Assembly: GCF_900094625.1 (NCBI RefSeq)
Contig: NZ_FMAJ01000003.1
Span: 248,001-312,000 of the forward strand
Source: Rhizobium aethiopicum
GTDB taxonomy: Bacteria; Pseudomonadota; Alphaproteobacteria; Rhizobiales; Rhizobiaceae
Direction of reading: 5' to 3'
DNA: 64,000 nucleotides
In this document: positions 26,277 to 35,655 of the stretch, one piece after another
Layout of the letters: the number at the start of each line of letters is the position of its first letter
Numbering within the stretch: the first letter of the stretch is position 1
Notes under the pieces: model-generated
What the model was told of the DNA's origin: nothing
Database searches by the model: none
What the model saw: only the letters and a program-made list of their open reading frames with translations
Made by a program: the position numbers and the translations under genes

Positions 26277-27224
26277 TCAGGCGCGCTTGCGCTCGATCGC
26301 ATCCCAGAGCAGGCTGGCTATGTCGGCGCCACCGAACTTCCTGACCTCGCGGATGCCTGTCGGCGAGGTGACGTTGATCTCGGTCATGTAATCGCCGATC
26401 ACGTCGATGCCGACGAGCAGGAAGCCACGCTCCCTCAGCGCCGGGCCGATGCGGGCGCAGATTTCCTGTTCGCGCGGCGTCAGCTCGGTCGCCTCGGCGC
26501 GGCCGCCGACATGCATGTTGGAGCGGCTGTCATGCTCGGCCGGCACGCGGTTGATGGCGCCGGCGAACTCGCCGTCGACGAGGATGATGCGCTTGTCGCC
26601 CTTGCGCACGTCGGGCAGATATTGCTGGGCGATGAAGGGCTCGCGGAAAAGCTGGCCGAACATTTCCAGCAGTGAGGAGAGATTGCGGTCGTCGCGGGTC
26701 GAATGGAAGACGCCGGCGCCGCCATTGCCGTAGAGCGGCTTCAGGATGATGTCGCCCATCTCGTCGCGGAAGCGGCGGATTTCGGCGGGATCCTTGGTGA
26801 TCAGCGTCTTCGGCATCAGGTCGGAAAATTCGGTGACGAAGATCTTCTCCGGCGAATTGCGCACCCAGGCCGGATCATTGACGACGAGTGTCTTCGGGTG
26901 GATGCGCTCGAGCAGATGCGTCGAGGTGATATAGGCCATGTCGAAGGGCGGATCCTGGCGCAGCAGCACCACGTCCATGGTCGAGAGATCGACGCGCTCG
27001 GGCGTGCCGAGCTCGAAGTGATCGCCCTTGACGTCGCGCAGCAGCATCGGCTCGACGCTGGCAAAGAGCTTACCGTCGCGGAAGCTCAGACGCTCGGGCG
27101 TGTAGTGGAAGAGCCTGTAGCCGCGGGCCTGGGCTTCCAGGCTCATGGCGAAGGTGGAATCGCCCGCGATATTGATGCCGGCGACATGATCCATCTGGAC
27201 CGCTACATTGGTGATCTTGGCCAT
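26277..27224 (-). CDS. gshB: Glutathione synthetase
   Basis: This 315-residue ATP-grasp ligase joins gamma-glutamylcysteine and glycine. The N-terminal pre-ATP-grasp part reads [19 protein letters not shown]. The ATP-grasp part has [14 protein letters not shown], and the C-terminal metal and substrate region has [20 protein letters not shown] chose the ATG at 27224 ([12 protein letters not shown]), with GAGGG 10 bases upstream; an ATG two codons earlier (27230) is the alternative. comM follows 152 bases downstream on the same strand. Confidence 0.95.
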   Translation of the reverse strand: MAKITNVAVQMDHVAGINIAGDSTFAMSLEAQARGYRLFHYTPERLSFRDGKLFASVEPMLLRDVKGDHFELGTPERVDLSTMDVVLLRQDPPFDMAYITSTHLLERIHPKTLVVNDPAWVRNSPEKIFVTEFSDLMPKTLITKDPAEIRRFRDEMGDIILKPLYGNGGAGVFHSTRDDRNLSSLLEMFGQLFREPFIAQQYLPDVRKGDKRIILVDGEFAGAINRVPAEHDSRSNMHVGGRAEATELTPREQEICARIGPALRERGFLLVGIDVIGDYMTEINVTSPTGIREVRKFGGADIASLLWDAIERKRA

Positions 27225-27312
27225 TTCCATCCCTCGCTGAATGCCGGACAGATGTAGGTCGGCCCGGCATCAAACGCAACGGCCAATCAAGGGCGGCAAA
27301 GGCCGGCGACCG

Positions 27313-27816
27313 TCAGGCCGCGATCCCCTGATTGCCGCCGTTGCGCAGCAGGTTGCGCAAGCGATAGGCGATCGCCAAGGGCTTGGGGAACGGCTTGCGC
27401 AGGAAGGCGACCTTGCGGACATAATTGTCGATCCGCCAGCTGGCCCAGGTCCCACCCGCGAAAAAGGCGACGTCGCCGACGCCAAGGGTTCGCTCCGTGC
27501 CGTCCTCGGCGGTGATGTGGACCTCGCCTTCGAGGATCATCACTGTCTCGTCCCAGCCGAAATACCAGCGGAATTCGCCTGCCGTGCAGTCCCAGATCGC
27601 CGTCAGCGACGCCTCGTCATGGCCGCGCGAATGTTCTGCGGTGCGGGCCTCAGGGTTGCCGCTGATAATCCAGTCTGGATTGATCGGCGTCGATTTCAGC
27701 GGCAGCAGGTCGCTCGCATGGGCGACGAAGGATTTCCCGGCCGGCTTCGCCACGGCATAAGGTACCGAGCGCGCGGCCACGGCGAGCGCACTTGCAAACA
27801 TCAGCTTCCAGGCCAT
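27313..27816 (-). CDS. Cupin domain protein (ureidoglycine-aminohydrolase-like cupin)
   Basis: This 167-residue protein has a single cupin fold with the EGEVHITAEDG motif and GDVAFFAGGTWASWRI, the pattern of the DUF861-type cupins related to (S)-ureidoglycine aminohydrolase. A Trp-rich IWDCTAGEFRWYFGWDETV precedes the first motif. The short hydrophobic N-terminus (MAWKLMFASALAVAA) could be a weak signal segment or just the start. The substrate is unknown. It lies alone between gshB and the rsmI cluster on the minus strand. Confidence 0.8.
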   Translation of the reverse strand: MAWKLMFASALAVAARSVPYAVAKPAGKSFVAHASDLLPLKSTPINPDWIISGNPEARTAEHSRGHDEASLTAIWDCTAGEFRWYFGWDETVMILEGEVHITAEDGTERTLGVGDVAFFAGGTWASWRIDNYVRKVAFLRKPFPKPLAIAYRLRNLLRNGGNQGIAA

Positions 27817-27932
27817 GAAACAACCCCCAAATTCTTGCCCCTAGTCAGCGTGCGATAGCAGAGAGTCGTAAGAAGCTGGTTCAACCCGGGACTAAAATTT
27901 TAACGATCCGAAACCCGCTGAACCGGAAACCG

Positions 27933-28290
27933 CTAAAACGCGTCCGGAAAGTGGCGCGGCAACCGGCCGGGCATGACTGCGACGATATCGTAGCGCTGGG
28001 AAAGAAGGGCCTGATCCGCCTGGCGGGCGAGCTAGAGGTCGCTTGCCGCCCGTATCCGCTTTTGGGCGGTGAGGGAGACGGCGTCGATAGCCGCAGTCTC
28101 ACCATGGCGGGCTTTCACCTCGACGAAGACGGCGAGATCGCCCTTGCGGGCGACAATATCGATCTCGCCGAGGCGGGTTCGGTGGCGCAGCGCCAGGATG
28201 CGGTAGCCCTTCAGCATCAGGAAGGCGGCGGCGACATATTCCGACATGCGGCCGCGGCGCAGCGCCTTCCTTTTTATGGCGGTAAGGTCC

Positions 28291-28301
<11 letters not shown>
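27933..28301 (-). pseudogene. yraN: YraN (UPF0102) family nuclease-like gene interrupted by amber codon
   Basis: The frame from ATG 28301 matches UPF0102/YraN: YVAAAFLMLKGYRILALRHR, GEIDIVARKGDLAVFVEVKAR, the restriction-endonuclease-like core with D and E-x-K, and LTAQKRIRAASDL. Codon 90 is TAG (complement of 28032-28034). The frame then continues without shift as LARQADQALLSQRYDIVAVM to a natural TAG at 27933, giving the usual 122-residue length. A Trp codon is expected at the stop, so a single change explains it. The truncated 89-residue form keeps the catalytic core but loses the last helix and strand. The start overlaps the rsmI end by 11 bases, the usual rsmI-yraN coupling. Confidence 0.85.
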
Positions 28302-29208
<907 letters not shown>

Positions 29209-29230
29209 GCCCTCTGCTTTCGTCCCGCCG

Positions 29231-29377
29231 TCATCGATCCTCTATGGACGAACCTTTATGGGCGAGCCGCACCACTTCGGCAAGGGTTCGGATTTCTGTG
29301 AGGATTGCTCCGGAAAACCTGAAATGCAGGCGTCCGGCCATCCATGCCTCTTGCAAAGCGATGCTGAAGTCTGCCAT
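29231..29377 (-). CDS. Possible 48-residue small protein upstream of rsmI
   Basis: An ATG at 29377 is preceded by a strong GGAGGGG site at the right distance, and the frame runs to a TGA at 29231, ending 22 bases before the rsmI start on the same strand. The predicted product (MADFSIALQEAWMAGRLHFR at the start, then ILTEIRTLAEVVRLAHKG) is a plausible helical small protein with no family I know. It could be translated as a leader for rsmI or be chance. Confidence 0.4.
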   Translation of the reverse strand: MADFSIALQEAWMAGRLHFRFSGAILTEIRTLAEVVRLAHKGSSIEDR

Positions 29378-29469
29378 TTTGCCCCTCCACTCCCCCGGTC
29401 CACGGTCGGGAAAGCATTCTCGGGTGCTCGATGCGCCCGGACAGTCACGGTCGAAAGCGGTAGCATCCC

Positions 29470-30588
29470 ATGCGTATTACTATTGAGCGGTCAAACCTGT
29501 TGAAATCGCTGAACCACGTCCACCGCGTGGTCGAACGTCGCAACACGATCCCGATCCTGTCCAACGTATTGCTCAAGGCCGACGGCCAGAACCTCGACAT
29601 GAAGGCGACCGACCTCGACCTCGAAATCACCGAGGCGACGCCGGCAAGCGTCGAACAGGCCGGCGCCACCACCGTTCCCGCCCATCTTCTCTACGACATC
29701 GTGCGCAAGCTTTCCGACGGCTCGGAAGTGCTGCTGGCCACCAGCACCGACGGCGGCTCGATGACCGTGCAGTCCGGCCGCTCGAAATTCTCGCTGCAGT
29801 GCCTGCCGGAATCCGACTTCCCAGATCTGACCGCCGGCACCTTCACGCATTCATTCAAGCTGAAGGCGACCGATCTGAAGATGCTGATCGACCGCACCCA
29901 GTTCGCGATCTCGACGGAAGAGACACGTTATTATCTGAACGGCATCTTTTTCCATACGATCGAGAGCAACGGCGAGCTGAAGCTCAGGGCGGTGGCGACT
30001 GACGGCCACCGGCTGGCGCGCGCCGATGTCGACGCGCCATCCGGCTCGGAGGGCATGCCCGGCATCATCATTCCGCGCAAGACGGTCGGGGAACTGCAGA
30101 AGCTGGTGGACAATCCGGAAGCGATCGTCACCGTCGAGGTTTCCGACGCCAAGATCCGTATAACGATCGGCTCGATCGTTCTGACGTCGAAACTGATCGA
30201 CGGCACCTTCCCCGATTACCAGCGCGTCATCCCCACAGGCAACGACAAGGAAATGCGCGTCGACTGCACGAGCTTCGCCCAAGCCGTCGACCGCGTCTCG
30301 ACGATCTCCTCCGAGCGCGGCCGCGCCGTCAAGCTGGCGTTGTCCGAGGGACAGCTGATGCTGACCGTCAACAATCCGGATTCCGGCAGCGCCACGGAAG
30401 AGGTCGCCGTCGGCTACGACACGGATGCGATGGAAATTGGCTTCAATGCCAAATATCTGCTCGACATCACCGCGCAGCTTTCGGGCGAGGAAGCGATCTT
30501 CCTGCTCGCCGATGCCGGCTCGCCGACACTGATCCGCGACACCGCCGGCGATGACGCGCTTTACGTGCTGATGCCGATGCGCGTCTGA
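29470..30588 (+). CDS. dnaN: DNA polymerase III beta sliding clamp
   Basis: This 372-residue protein is the ring-shaped processivity clamp. It has the three-domain clamp layout, opening MRITIERSNLLKSLNHVHRV and ending in DDALYVLMPMRV, the typical clamp C-terminus that lines the partner-binding pocket. Blocks such as RNTIPILSNVLL and ATDGHRLA are conserved. The ATG at 29470 follows GGTAGC. It is not next to dnaA here, as in other Rhizobiaceae, so it does not mark the origin. A DUF72 gene follows. Confidence 0.96.
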   Translation: MRITIERSNLLKSLNHVHRVVERRNTIPILSNVLLKADGQNLDMKATDLDLEITEATPASVEQAGATTVPAHLLYDIVRKLSDGSEVLLATSTDGGSMTVQSGRSKFSLQCLPESDFPDLTAGTFTHSFKLKATDLKMLIDRTQFAISTEETRYYLNGIFFHTIESNGELKLRAVATDGHRLARADVDAPSGSEGMPGIIIPRKTVGELQKLVDNPEAIVTVEVSDAKIRITIGSIVLTSKLIDGTFPDYQRVIPTGNDKEMRVDCTSFAQAVDRVSTISSERGRAVKLALSEGQLMLTVNNPDSGSATEEVAVGYDTDAMEIGFNAKYLLDITAQLSGEEAIFLLADAGSPTLIRDTAGDDALYVLMPMRV

Positions 30589-30594
30589 CGGGAA

Positions 30595-30617
30595 CGAAGG
30601 CGGCCGCTTTCGGTTTT
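30595..30617 (+). terminator. Possible dnaN terminator
   Basis: CGAAGGCGG and CCGCTTTCG (30595-30612) form a palindrome with one G-T pair, followed by GTTTTCC. It lies just after the dnaN stop. Confidence 0.4.
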
Positions 30618-30643
30618 CCTCCTGTTAAGCAGGAGGTACCGGG

Positions 30644-31549
30644 ATGAAAAGGACGGGAGCGGTGCGCATCGGCATTTCCGGCTGGACGTATGCGCCCTGG
30701 CGCGGACAATTCTATCCGGAAGACCTGCCGCAGAAACAGGAACTTTCCTACGCCGCGCGCCACTTCCGTTCGATCGAGATCAACGGCACCTTCTACGGAT
30801 TGCAGAAGCCCGAAAGCTTCGGCCGCTGGCGGGACGAGACGCCCGATGATTTCGTCTTTGCGGTCAAAGGACCGCGCTTCATCACCCATGTCAGGCGACT
30901 GAAGGAGATCGAGGCGCCGATTGCCAATTTCTTCGCCTCCGGGCTGCTCAGGCTCGGCCCCAAGCTCGGACCGATCCTCTGGCAATTCCCGCCGAACATG
31001 GCCTTCGATCCCGATCGTTTCGAAAACTTCCTGTCGCTGCTGCCGCATGATCACGATGCGGCGATAGCACTGGCGAAGCGGCATGATGCGCGCCTCAAAC
31101 AGGCTTGGCTCAAAAGCGACGGGCACCAGCCAATCCGCCATGCGCTCGAAATCCGCAACGACAGCTTCCGCTCGCCTGAGTTCATAGAGATGCTCCGGCG
31201 ACACAAGGTGGCGCTCGTCTGCGCCGACACGGTGAAATGGCCGCTGCTGATGGATGTCACCGCCGACTTCATCTATTGCCGCCTGCATGGTTCCGAACAG
31301 CTCTATGTCAGCGGCTATGAAGACGAAGCCCTCGACATATGGGCGCAACGCATCCGCGCCTGGACCAGCGGCGGAGAGCCTGACAATGCGACGCGCGTTC
31401 TTGAACCTCTGCCGGCGCGCGCCAAGGGCCGCGACGTCTATCTTTATTTCGACAATACCGATAAGAAACTGCGCGCGCCCGTTGACGCCGGCCATTTGAG
31501 CCAAAGACTTGCCGACCTCATGCCTCGCTCCCATCGGAAAGCCGCATGA
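30644..31549 (+). CDS. DUF72 domain-containing protein
   Basis: This 301-residue TIM-barrel-like protein matches DUF72/YecE. It has RIGISGWTYAPWRGQFYPED near the start, EINGTFYGLQ, FVFAVKGPRFITHVRRL, LGPILWQFPP, and the C-terminal DVYLYFDNTDKKLRAP. The biochemical role of the family is not established. AGGAGG lies 8 bases before the ATG at 30644. It follows dnaN with a possible terminator in between. Confidence 0.92.
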   Translation: MKRTGAVRIGISGWTYAPWRGQFYPEDLPQKQELSYAARHFRSIEINGTFYGLQKPESFGRWRDETPDDFVFAVKGPRFITHVRRLKEIEAPIANFFASGLLRLGPKLGPILWQFPPNMAFDPDRFENFLSLLPHDHDAAIALAKRHDARLKQAWLKSDGHQPIRHALEIRNDSFRSPEFIEMLRRHKVALVCADTVKWPLLMDVTADFIYCRLHGSEQLYVSGYEDEALDIWAQRIRAWTSGGEPDNATRVLEPLPARAKGRDVYLYFDNTDKKLRAPVDAGHLSQRLADLMPRSHRKAA

Positions 31550-31644
31550 ACTGTTGATGCCGATGTCCTCGTTGCGAAAATCCTTGTCCCGGGAGCGACA
31601 AGCAGCATAATAAGACAGTCGATCAACGTGCGGATGGGTGGAGA

Positions 31645-32244
31645 ATGCGCTTACGGGTCAAGGTCAAGGAACGGCTGGGCAAGAAGTTCGACGACGAAAT
31701 TCGCTTCTTCCGAGGCATGATGCAGGGGCCGAAGACTGTAGGCTCGATCGTGCCGACCTCCTCGATCACCGCCAAACGCATGGCCAGCGTCATCGACCTC
31801 AATTCCGGGCTGCCGGTCCTCGAACTCGGCCCCGGCACCGGCGCCATCACCAAGGCTATCCTCGGCCGCGGCGTGGAGCCGGACAATCTGGTGGCGATCG
31901 AGTATTCGACGGATTTCCACCAGCATCTGCAGCGCGCCTATCCCGGCGTGAATTTCATCAACGGCGATGCCTTCGATCTTCAAACGACGCTCGGTGCGTT
32001 CGCCGACCGGACGTTCGATTGCGTCATCTCCTGCATTCCGCTTCTGAACTTCCCGATGGCGATGCGCGTCTCGCTGCTCGAAAGCCTCCTCGACCGCCTG
32101 CCTGCCGGCCGGCCGGTGGTGCAGATCTCCTATGGCGCGATCTCGCCGATCGCCGCCAATCCCGACCGCTACCACATTCAGCATTTCGACTTCGTCATGC
32201 GCAACATTCCGCCGGCGCAGCTCTGGGTCTACAAGCGCGGCTGA
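31645..32244 (+). CDS. pmtA: PmtA-type phosphatidylethanolamine N-methyltransferase
   Basis: This 199-residue soluble SAM methyltransferase resembles rhizobial PmtA, which methylates phosphatidylethanolamine three times to phosphatidylcholine. The N-terminal amphipathic lysine-rich part (VKVKERLGKKFDDEIRFFRG) fits membrane binding. The conserved GPKTVGSIVPTSSITAKRMA block is followed by the SAM loop VLELGPGTGAIT, and by VISCIPLLNFPM, QISYGA and RNIPPAQLWVYKR. Related sequences are sometimes labelled rRNA adenine methyltransferases; the PmtA-like blocks argue for the lipid enzyme. GGTGGAG precedes the ATG at 31645. The next gene starts one base after the stop, so they form an operon. Confidence 0.8.
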   Translation: MRLRVKVKERLGKKFDDEIRFFRGMMQGPKTVGSIVPTSSITAKRMASVIDLNSGLPVLELGPGTGAITKAILGRGVEPDNLVAIEYSTDFHQHLQRAYPGVNFINGDAFDLQTTLGAFADRTFDCVISCIPLLNFPMAMRVSLLESLLDRLPAGRPVVQISYGAISPIAANPDRYHIQHFDFVMRNIPPAQLWVYKRG

Positions 32245-32245
32245 G

Positions 32246-32827
32246 ATGTTCGGGCTCTATATCACCCATCCGCAAGTCAAGATCGATGCCAACGTGCCCG
32301 TGCCGAAATGGGGGCTTTCCGATGTCGGCGCGGCGCGGGCGCGCAAGGCGGCCGAGAGCGGCTGGGCCAGGCAATTGCGGCGCGTCGTCTCCAGCGACGA
32401 GACAAAGGCCATCGAAACGGCCGAGATCCTGGCGGAAGCCTCCGGCACGAAAGTCGAGATCGTCCATGCCATGCACGAGAATGACCGTTCGGCCACCGGC
32501 TTCCTGCCGCCACCTGAATTCGAAGAGGCGGCCAACTGGTTCTTTGCCCATCCGGAAGAGAGCTTCAAGGGCTGGGAGCGCGCCGTCGATGCCCAGGCCC
32601 GCATCGTAACGGCGGTCAAGGCCGTTCTCGCCGGCCATGATGCGGCAGCACCCATCGCCTTCGTCGGCCATGGCGGCGTCGGCACGCTGCTCAAATGCCA
32701 TCTTGCGGGCAGGCCGATCGGCCGGGACCGCGACCAGCCGGGCGGCGGCGGCAATCTCTATGCTTTCGGCCTTGCGGATCTCGGCCTAAAATGCGACTGG
32801 ACGCCCATCGAAGACTGGCGGGGGTGA
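32246..32827 (+). CDS. Histidine phosphatase superfamily protein
   Basis: This 193-residue protein has the phosphoglycerate-mutase-like fold. The usual N-terminal RHG is replaced by THP in LYITHPQVKID, keeping the nucleophile His. VVSSDETKAIETAEIL follows, and FVGHGGVGTLL holds the second His. The change of the RHG Arg may alter or reduce phosphatase activity, although this variant is conserved in part of the family. The ATG at 32246 starts one base after the pmtA stop, and pyrF starts six bases after this stop. Confidence 0.82.
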   Translation: MFGLYITHPQVKIDANVPVPKWGLSDVGAARARKAAESGWARQLRRVVSSDETKAIETAEILAEASGTKVEIVHAMHENDRSATGFLPPPEFEEAANWFFAHPEESFKGWERAVDAQARIVTAVKAVLAGHDAAAPIAFVGHGGVGTLLKCHLAGRPIGRDRDQPGGGGNLYAFGLADLGLKCDWTPIEDWRG

Positions 32828-32833
32828 CTTCAC

Positions 32834-33541
32834 ATGGACGCACGCGAGCGGCTGATCGTCGGCCTGGATGTTCCAACGATCGGCGAGGCGGAAAGACTGG
32901 TTTCCACGCTCGGCGACGACATTCTCTTCTACAAGATTGGCTATCAGCTGGTCTTTGCCGGTGGCCTCGAATTCGCCCGCGACCTTGCCGCTAGCGGCAA
33001 GAAGATCTTTCTCGATATGAAGCTGCTCGACATCGACAACACCGTCGCCTCAGGCGTCGAGAATATTGCCAAGATGGGCATGTCGATGCTGACGCTGCAT
33101 GCCTATCCGAAGGCGATGAGGGCCGCAGTCGAGGCCGCGGCGGGCTCCGGCCTCTGCCTGCTCGGCGTGACCGTGCTGACCTCGATGGATGCCGAAGATC
33201 TCGCCGAAGCCGGCTACAGCCAGGATCCGCACAGCCTGGTGCTCAGCCGCGCCGGACAGGCGCGCGCCGCCGGCATGGGCGGCATCGTCTGCTCGGCGGC
33301 GGAGGCGGCCGAAGTGCGCGAGATCCTCGGACCCGACATGGCGATCGTCACCCCCGGCATCCGCCCGACCGGCAGCGACAAGGGCGACCAGAAGCGGGTG
33401 ATGACGCCTTTCGACGCGCTGAAGGCGGGATCAACTCATCTCGTCGTCGGCCGACCGATCGTCAAGGCGCCCGATCCGAGGGAGGCCGCCCGCGCCGTCC
33501 TCAATGAGATGGTCAGCGCGCTCTGGCCGGCAAACCGCTAA
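32834..33541 (+). CDS. pyrF: Orotidine 5'-phosphate decarboxylase
   Basis: This 235-residue TIM barrel performs the last step of UMP synthesis. The catalytic tetrad lies in [13 protein letters not shown], with Asp61, Lys63 and Asp66. The phosphate-binding end reads [10 protein letters not shown] and HLVVGRPI. The ATG at 32834 opens [14 protein letters not shown]. It sits in a run of closely spaced genes from pmtA to the DUF1330 gene. Confidence 0.96.
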   Translation: MDARERLIVGLDVPTIGEAERLVSTLGDDILFYKIGYQLVFAGGLEFARDLAASGKKIFLDMKLLDIDNTVASGVENIAKMGMSMLTLHAYPKAMRAAVEAAAGSGLCLLGVTVLTSMDAEDLAEAGYSQDPHSLVLSRAGQARAAGMGGIVCSAAEAAEVREILGPDMAIVTPGIRPTGSDKGDQKRVMTPFDALKAGSTHLVVGRPIVKAPDPREAARAVLNEMVSALWPANR

Positions 33542-33564
33542 TTCAATCGCAAAGGGAGAAGACC

Positions 33565-33852
33565 ATGGCCAAGGGATACTGGATCGCCCGCGTCGATGTT
33601 CGCGATGCCGAGCGTTATAAGGACTATGTGGCAGCAGCCAAGCCGGCCTTCGAGAAATACGGCGCGACTTTCCTGGCGCGCGGTGGCGCGATCACCGAGC
33701 TCGAGGGCAAGGCGCGTGCCCGCAATGTCGTGATCGAATTTCCCTCGATGCAGCATGCCGTCGACTGCTATAATTCACCGGAATACCAGATCGCCGCGAA
33801 AATCCGCCAGGAAGCGGCGGATGCGGAAATGGTCGTCGTCGAAGGCGTCTGA
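33565..33852 (+). CDS. DUF1330 domain-containing protein
   Basis: This 95-residue protein matches DUF1330, a ferredoxin-like dimeric alpha/beta barrel: YWIARVDVRDAERYKDYVAA, VIEFPSMQHAVDCYNSPEYQ. The function is unknown. AAAGGGAGA precedes the ATG. It follows pyrF by 23 bases and is probably in the same operon. Confidence 0.9.
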   Translation: MAKGYWIARVDVRDAERYKDYVAAAKPAFEKYGATFLARGGAITELEGKARARNVVIEFPSMQHAVDCYNSPEYQIAAKIRQEAADAEMVVVEGV

Positions 33853-33962
33853 GTCCCTTCGCATCCGCAAAACTCGCGGCGGGATGGGCCTTCCCGTCGC
33901 GTCGGGTTTGGGCTAATACGGTGCCGATACAGCATCCCGCACAGCCTTTCGAGGAGCCTGCC

Positions 33963-34943
33963 ATGACCCTTGCCAACCTGCCGCCGCTCGTCACCGTGTT
34001 CGGAGGGTCCGGCTTCGTGGGCAGGCACGTGGTGCGGGCGCTCGCCAAGCGCGGCTATCGCATCCGCGTCGCCGTGCGCCGGCCCGATCTCGCCGGCTTC
34101 CTGCAGCCGCTCGGCAATGTCGGCCAGATTTCATTCGTGCAGGCGAACCTGCGCTATCGCAATTCCATCGACCGCGCCGTCGAGGGCGCCAGCCACGTCG
34201 TCAACTGCGTCGGCATCCTGCACGAGACCGGCCGCAACACCTTCGACGCGGTGCAGGAATTCGGCGCGCGGGCGGTTGCCGAAGCGGCGCGCAATGCCGG
34301 CGCCACCCTCGCCCATATTTCGGCGATCGGGGCCAACGCGAATTCCGATTCGGACTATGGCCGCACCAAAGGCCGCGCCGAGACATCAATCCTCTCCGTC
34401 AAGCCCGATGCGGTGATCTTCCGCCCATCGATCGTCTTCGGACCGGAGGACAGCTTCTTCAACAAGTTTGCCGACATGGCCCGCATGTCGCCCGTCCTGC
34501 CGCTGGTCGGCGGCGGCAAGACGAAATTCCAGCCGGTTTACGTCGAGGATGTCGCCGAGGCGGTCGCCCGCGCCGTCGACGGCAAGGTCGCAGGCGGCAA
34601 GGTCTATGAGCTCGGCGGGCCAGAGGTTCTGAGCTTCCGCGAATGTCTCGAGACGATGCTGAAGGTGACAAGCCGCAAGAACCCGCTGGTGTCCCTGCCC
34701 TTCGGCGTGGCGTCGCTGATCGGCAGCATCGCCTCGCTGGTCCCATTCGTGACGCCGCCGATCACGCCGGACCAGGTGCGCCTGCTCAAGCGCGACAACG
34801 TCGTTTCCGCAGAAGCCGAGGCGGAGGGCCGCACGCTGAAGGGGCTCGGCATTACGCCGACCATGCCGGCATCGGTGCTCGAGTCCTACCTCGTACAGTA
34901 TCGTCCGCACGGCCAGTATACCGGCTCCGGCAAGGCTGCCTGA
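33963..34943 (+). CDS. Complex I NDUFA9-like NAD(P)-binding protein
   Basis: This 326-residue protein is an atypical short-chain dehydrogenase of the NDUFA9 type. The Rossmann motif is VTVFGGSGFVGRHVVRAL, followed by VVNCVGIL, HISAIGANANSDSDYGRTK and RPSIVFGPEDSFFNKFADM. The mitochondrial homologue is an accessory subunit of respiratory complex I, and alphaproteobacteria carry a related protein. I chose the ATG at 33963 (MTLANLPPLVTVFGG), with GAGGAG upstream. A strong hairpin lies about 20 bases after the stop. Confidence 0.88.
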   Translation: MTLANLPPLVTVFGGSGFVGRHVVRALAKRGYRIRVAVRRPDLAGFLQPLGNVGQISFVQANLRYRNSIDRAVEGASHVVNCVGILHETGRNTFDAVQEFGARAVAEAARNAGATLAHISAIGANANSDSDYGRTKGRAETSILSVKPDAVIFRPSIVFGPEDSFFNKFADMARMSPVLPLVGGGKTKFQPVYVEDVAEAVARAVDGKVAGGKVYELGGPEVLSFRECLETMLKVTSRKNPLVSLPFGVASLIGSIASLVPFVTPPITPDQVRLLKRDNVVSAEAEAEGRTLKGLGITPTMPASVLESYLVQYRPHGQYTGSGKAA

Positions 34944-34962
34944 ACAATTTCGATGATTTAAC

Positions 34963-35010
34963 AATGCCGTTCGCGGACAAGGCGGACGGCATTTGCCGTT
35001 GCCGTTTTTA
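34963..35010 (+). terminator. Probable terminator after the NDUFA9-like gene
   Basis: AATGCCGTTCGC at 34963-34974 pairs with GCGGACGGCATT at 34982-34993 (one G-T pair, 7-base loop). A TTTTT follows after 12 bases. Confidence 0.55.
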
Positions 35011-35223
35011 ACCACCGGCGGCGCAAATCCGGTAGGTCCGTTTGCCGCTCGGCTCAAGAGCAGTTGCAGAAAAGTCGCATCGGAAAATTTGCGGAATTAA
35101 CGCGAAATTTAGCAGGAACGTTTATTGCTATTTGTCATTCCACTGACTACCAAACCCGCGCGTCCTCGAACGGACTCAACGCTTGCGAAAGCGTGCGGCA
35201 ATCACTGTGAAAGGCATTTCTCA

Positions 35224-35376
35224 ATGGGCAAGTCAATCGCGCTCCTGTTTGCGTGTGCGGCGCTGATTATCATGGCGGGCTCCTTCGTTGCGCCCGGTTC
35301 GGTTGCGGCGCTCAAGGGCGACTGCTCGCCGGCCTACGGCGTCGATCCTTGCTCGACGGCTTCGATCATCCATTGA
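35224..35376 (+). CDS. Small exported peptide, 50 residues
   Basis: The ATG at 35224 opens a classic signal peptide (MGKSIALLFACAALIIMAGS) with a probable cleavage after VAA around residue 37, leaving a short mature peptide LKGDCSPAYGVDPCSTASII with two Cys that could form a disulfide. AAAGG lies at a suitable distance. A hairpin follows the stop. The function is unknown; small secreted two-Cys peptides of this kind are common in rhizobia but rarely studied. Confidence 0.65.
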   Translation: MGKSIALLFACAALIIMAGSFVAPGSVAALKGDCSPAYGVDPCSTASIIH

Positions 35377-35382
35377 CGAAAA

Positions 35383-35402
35383 GACCGGCCTTGGCGCCGG
35401 TC
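35383..35402 (+). terminator. Hairpin after the small exported peptide gene
   Basis: GACCGGC at 35383-35389, loop CTTGGC and GCCGGTC at 35396-35402 lie seven bases after the stop. No T-run follows. Confidence 0.5.
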
Positions 35403-35655
35403 GGCTATCCAGACAGGCACCGCTAGGCGGACGCCTCACACCGAGCGTTTCAACCGACCGCCCGGCCTGCCCGCGTTATCAGTGCGGGCGCACAGTCTCA
35501 ACATTTGTCTGTTAAAGTCGGCGCCATGCCGGGAATGGCATATGTGTCCACGAGGCTCAGCCCTCGATCCGCATCTTGGACTAAAACACTCGCGAGGCTG
35601 CAGCGCATCGCATCCGCGCCTGAGAGTCGCGCGAATGCGATGCGATGGAGATGCC

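Noticed and set aside
29470-30588. dnaN as a sign of the replication origin
   Set aside because: No dnaA, no DnaA-box cluster and no AT-rich unwinding element nearby; in Rhizobiaceae dnaN is away from the origin.
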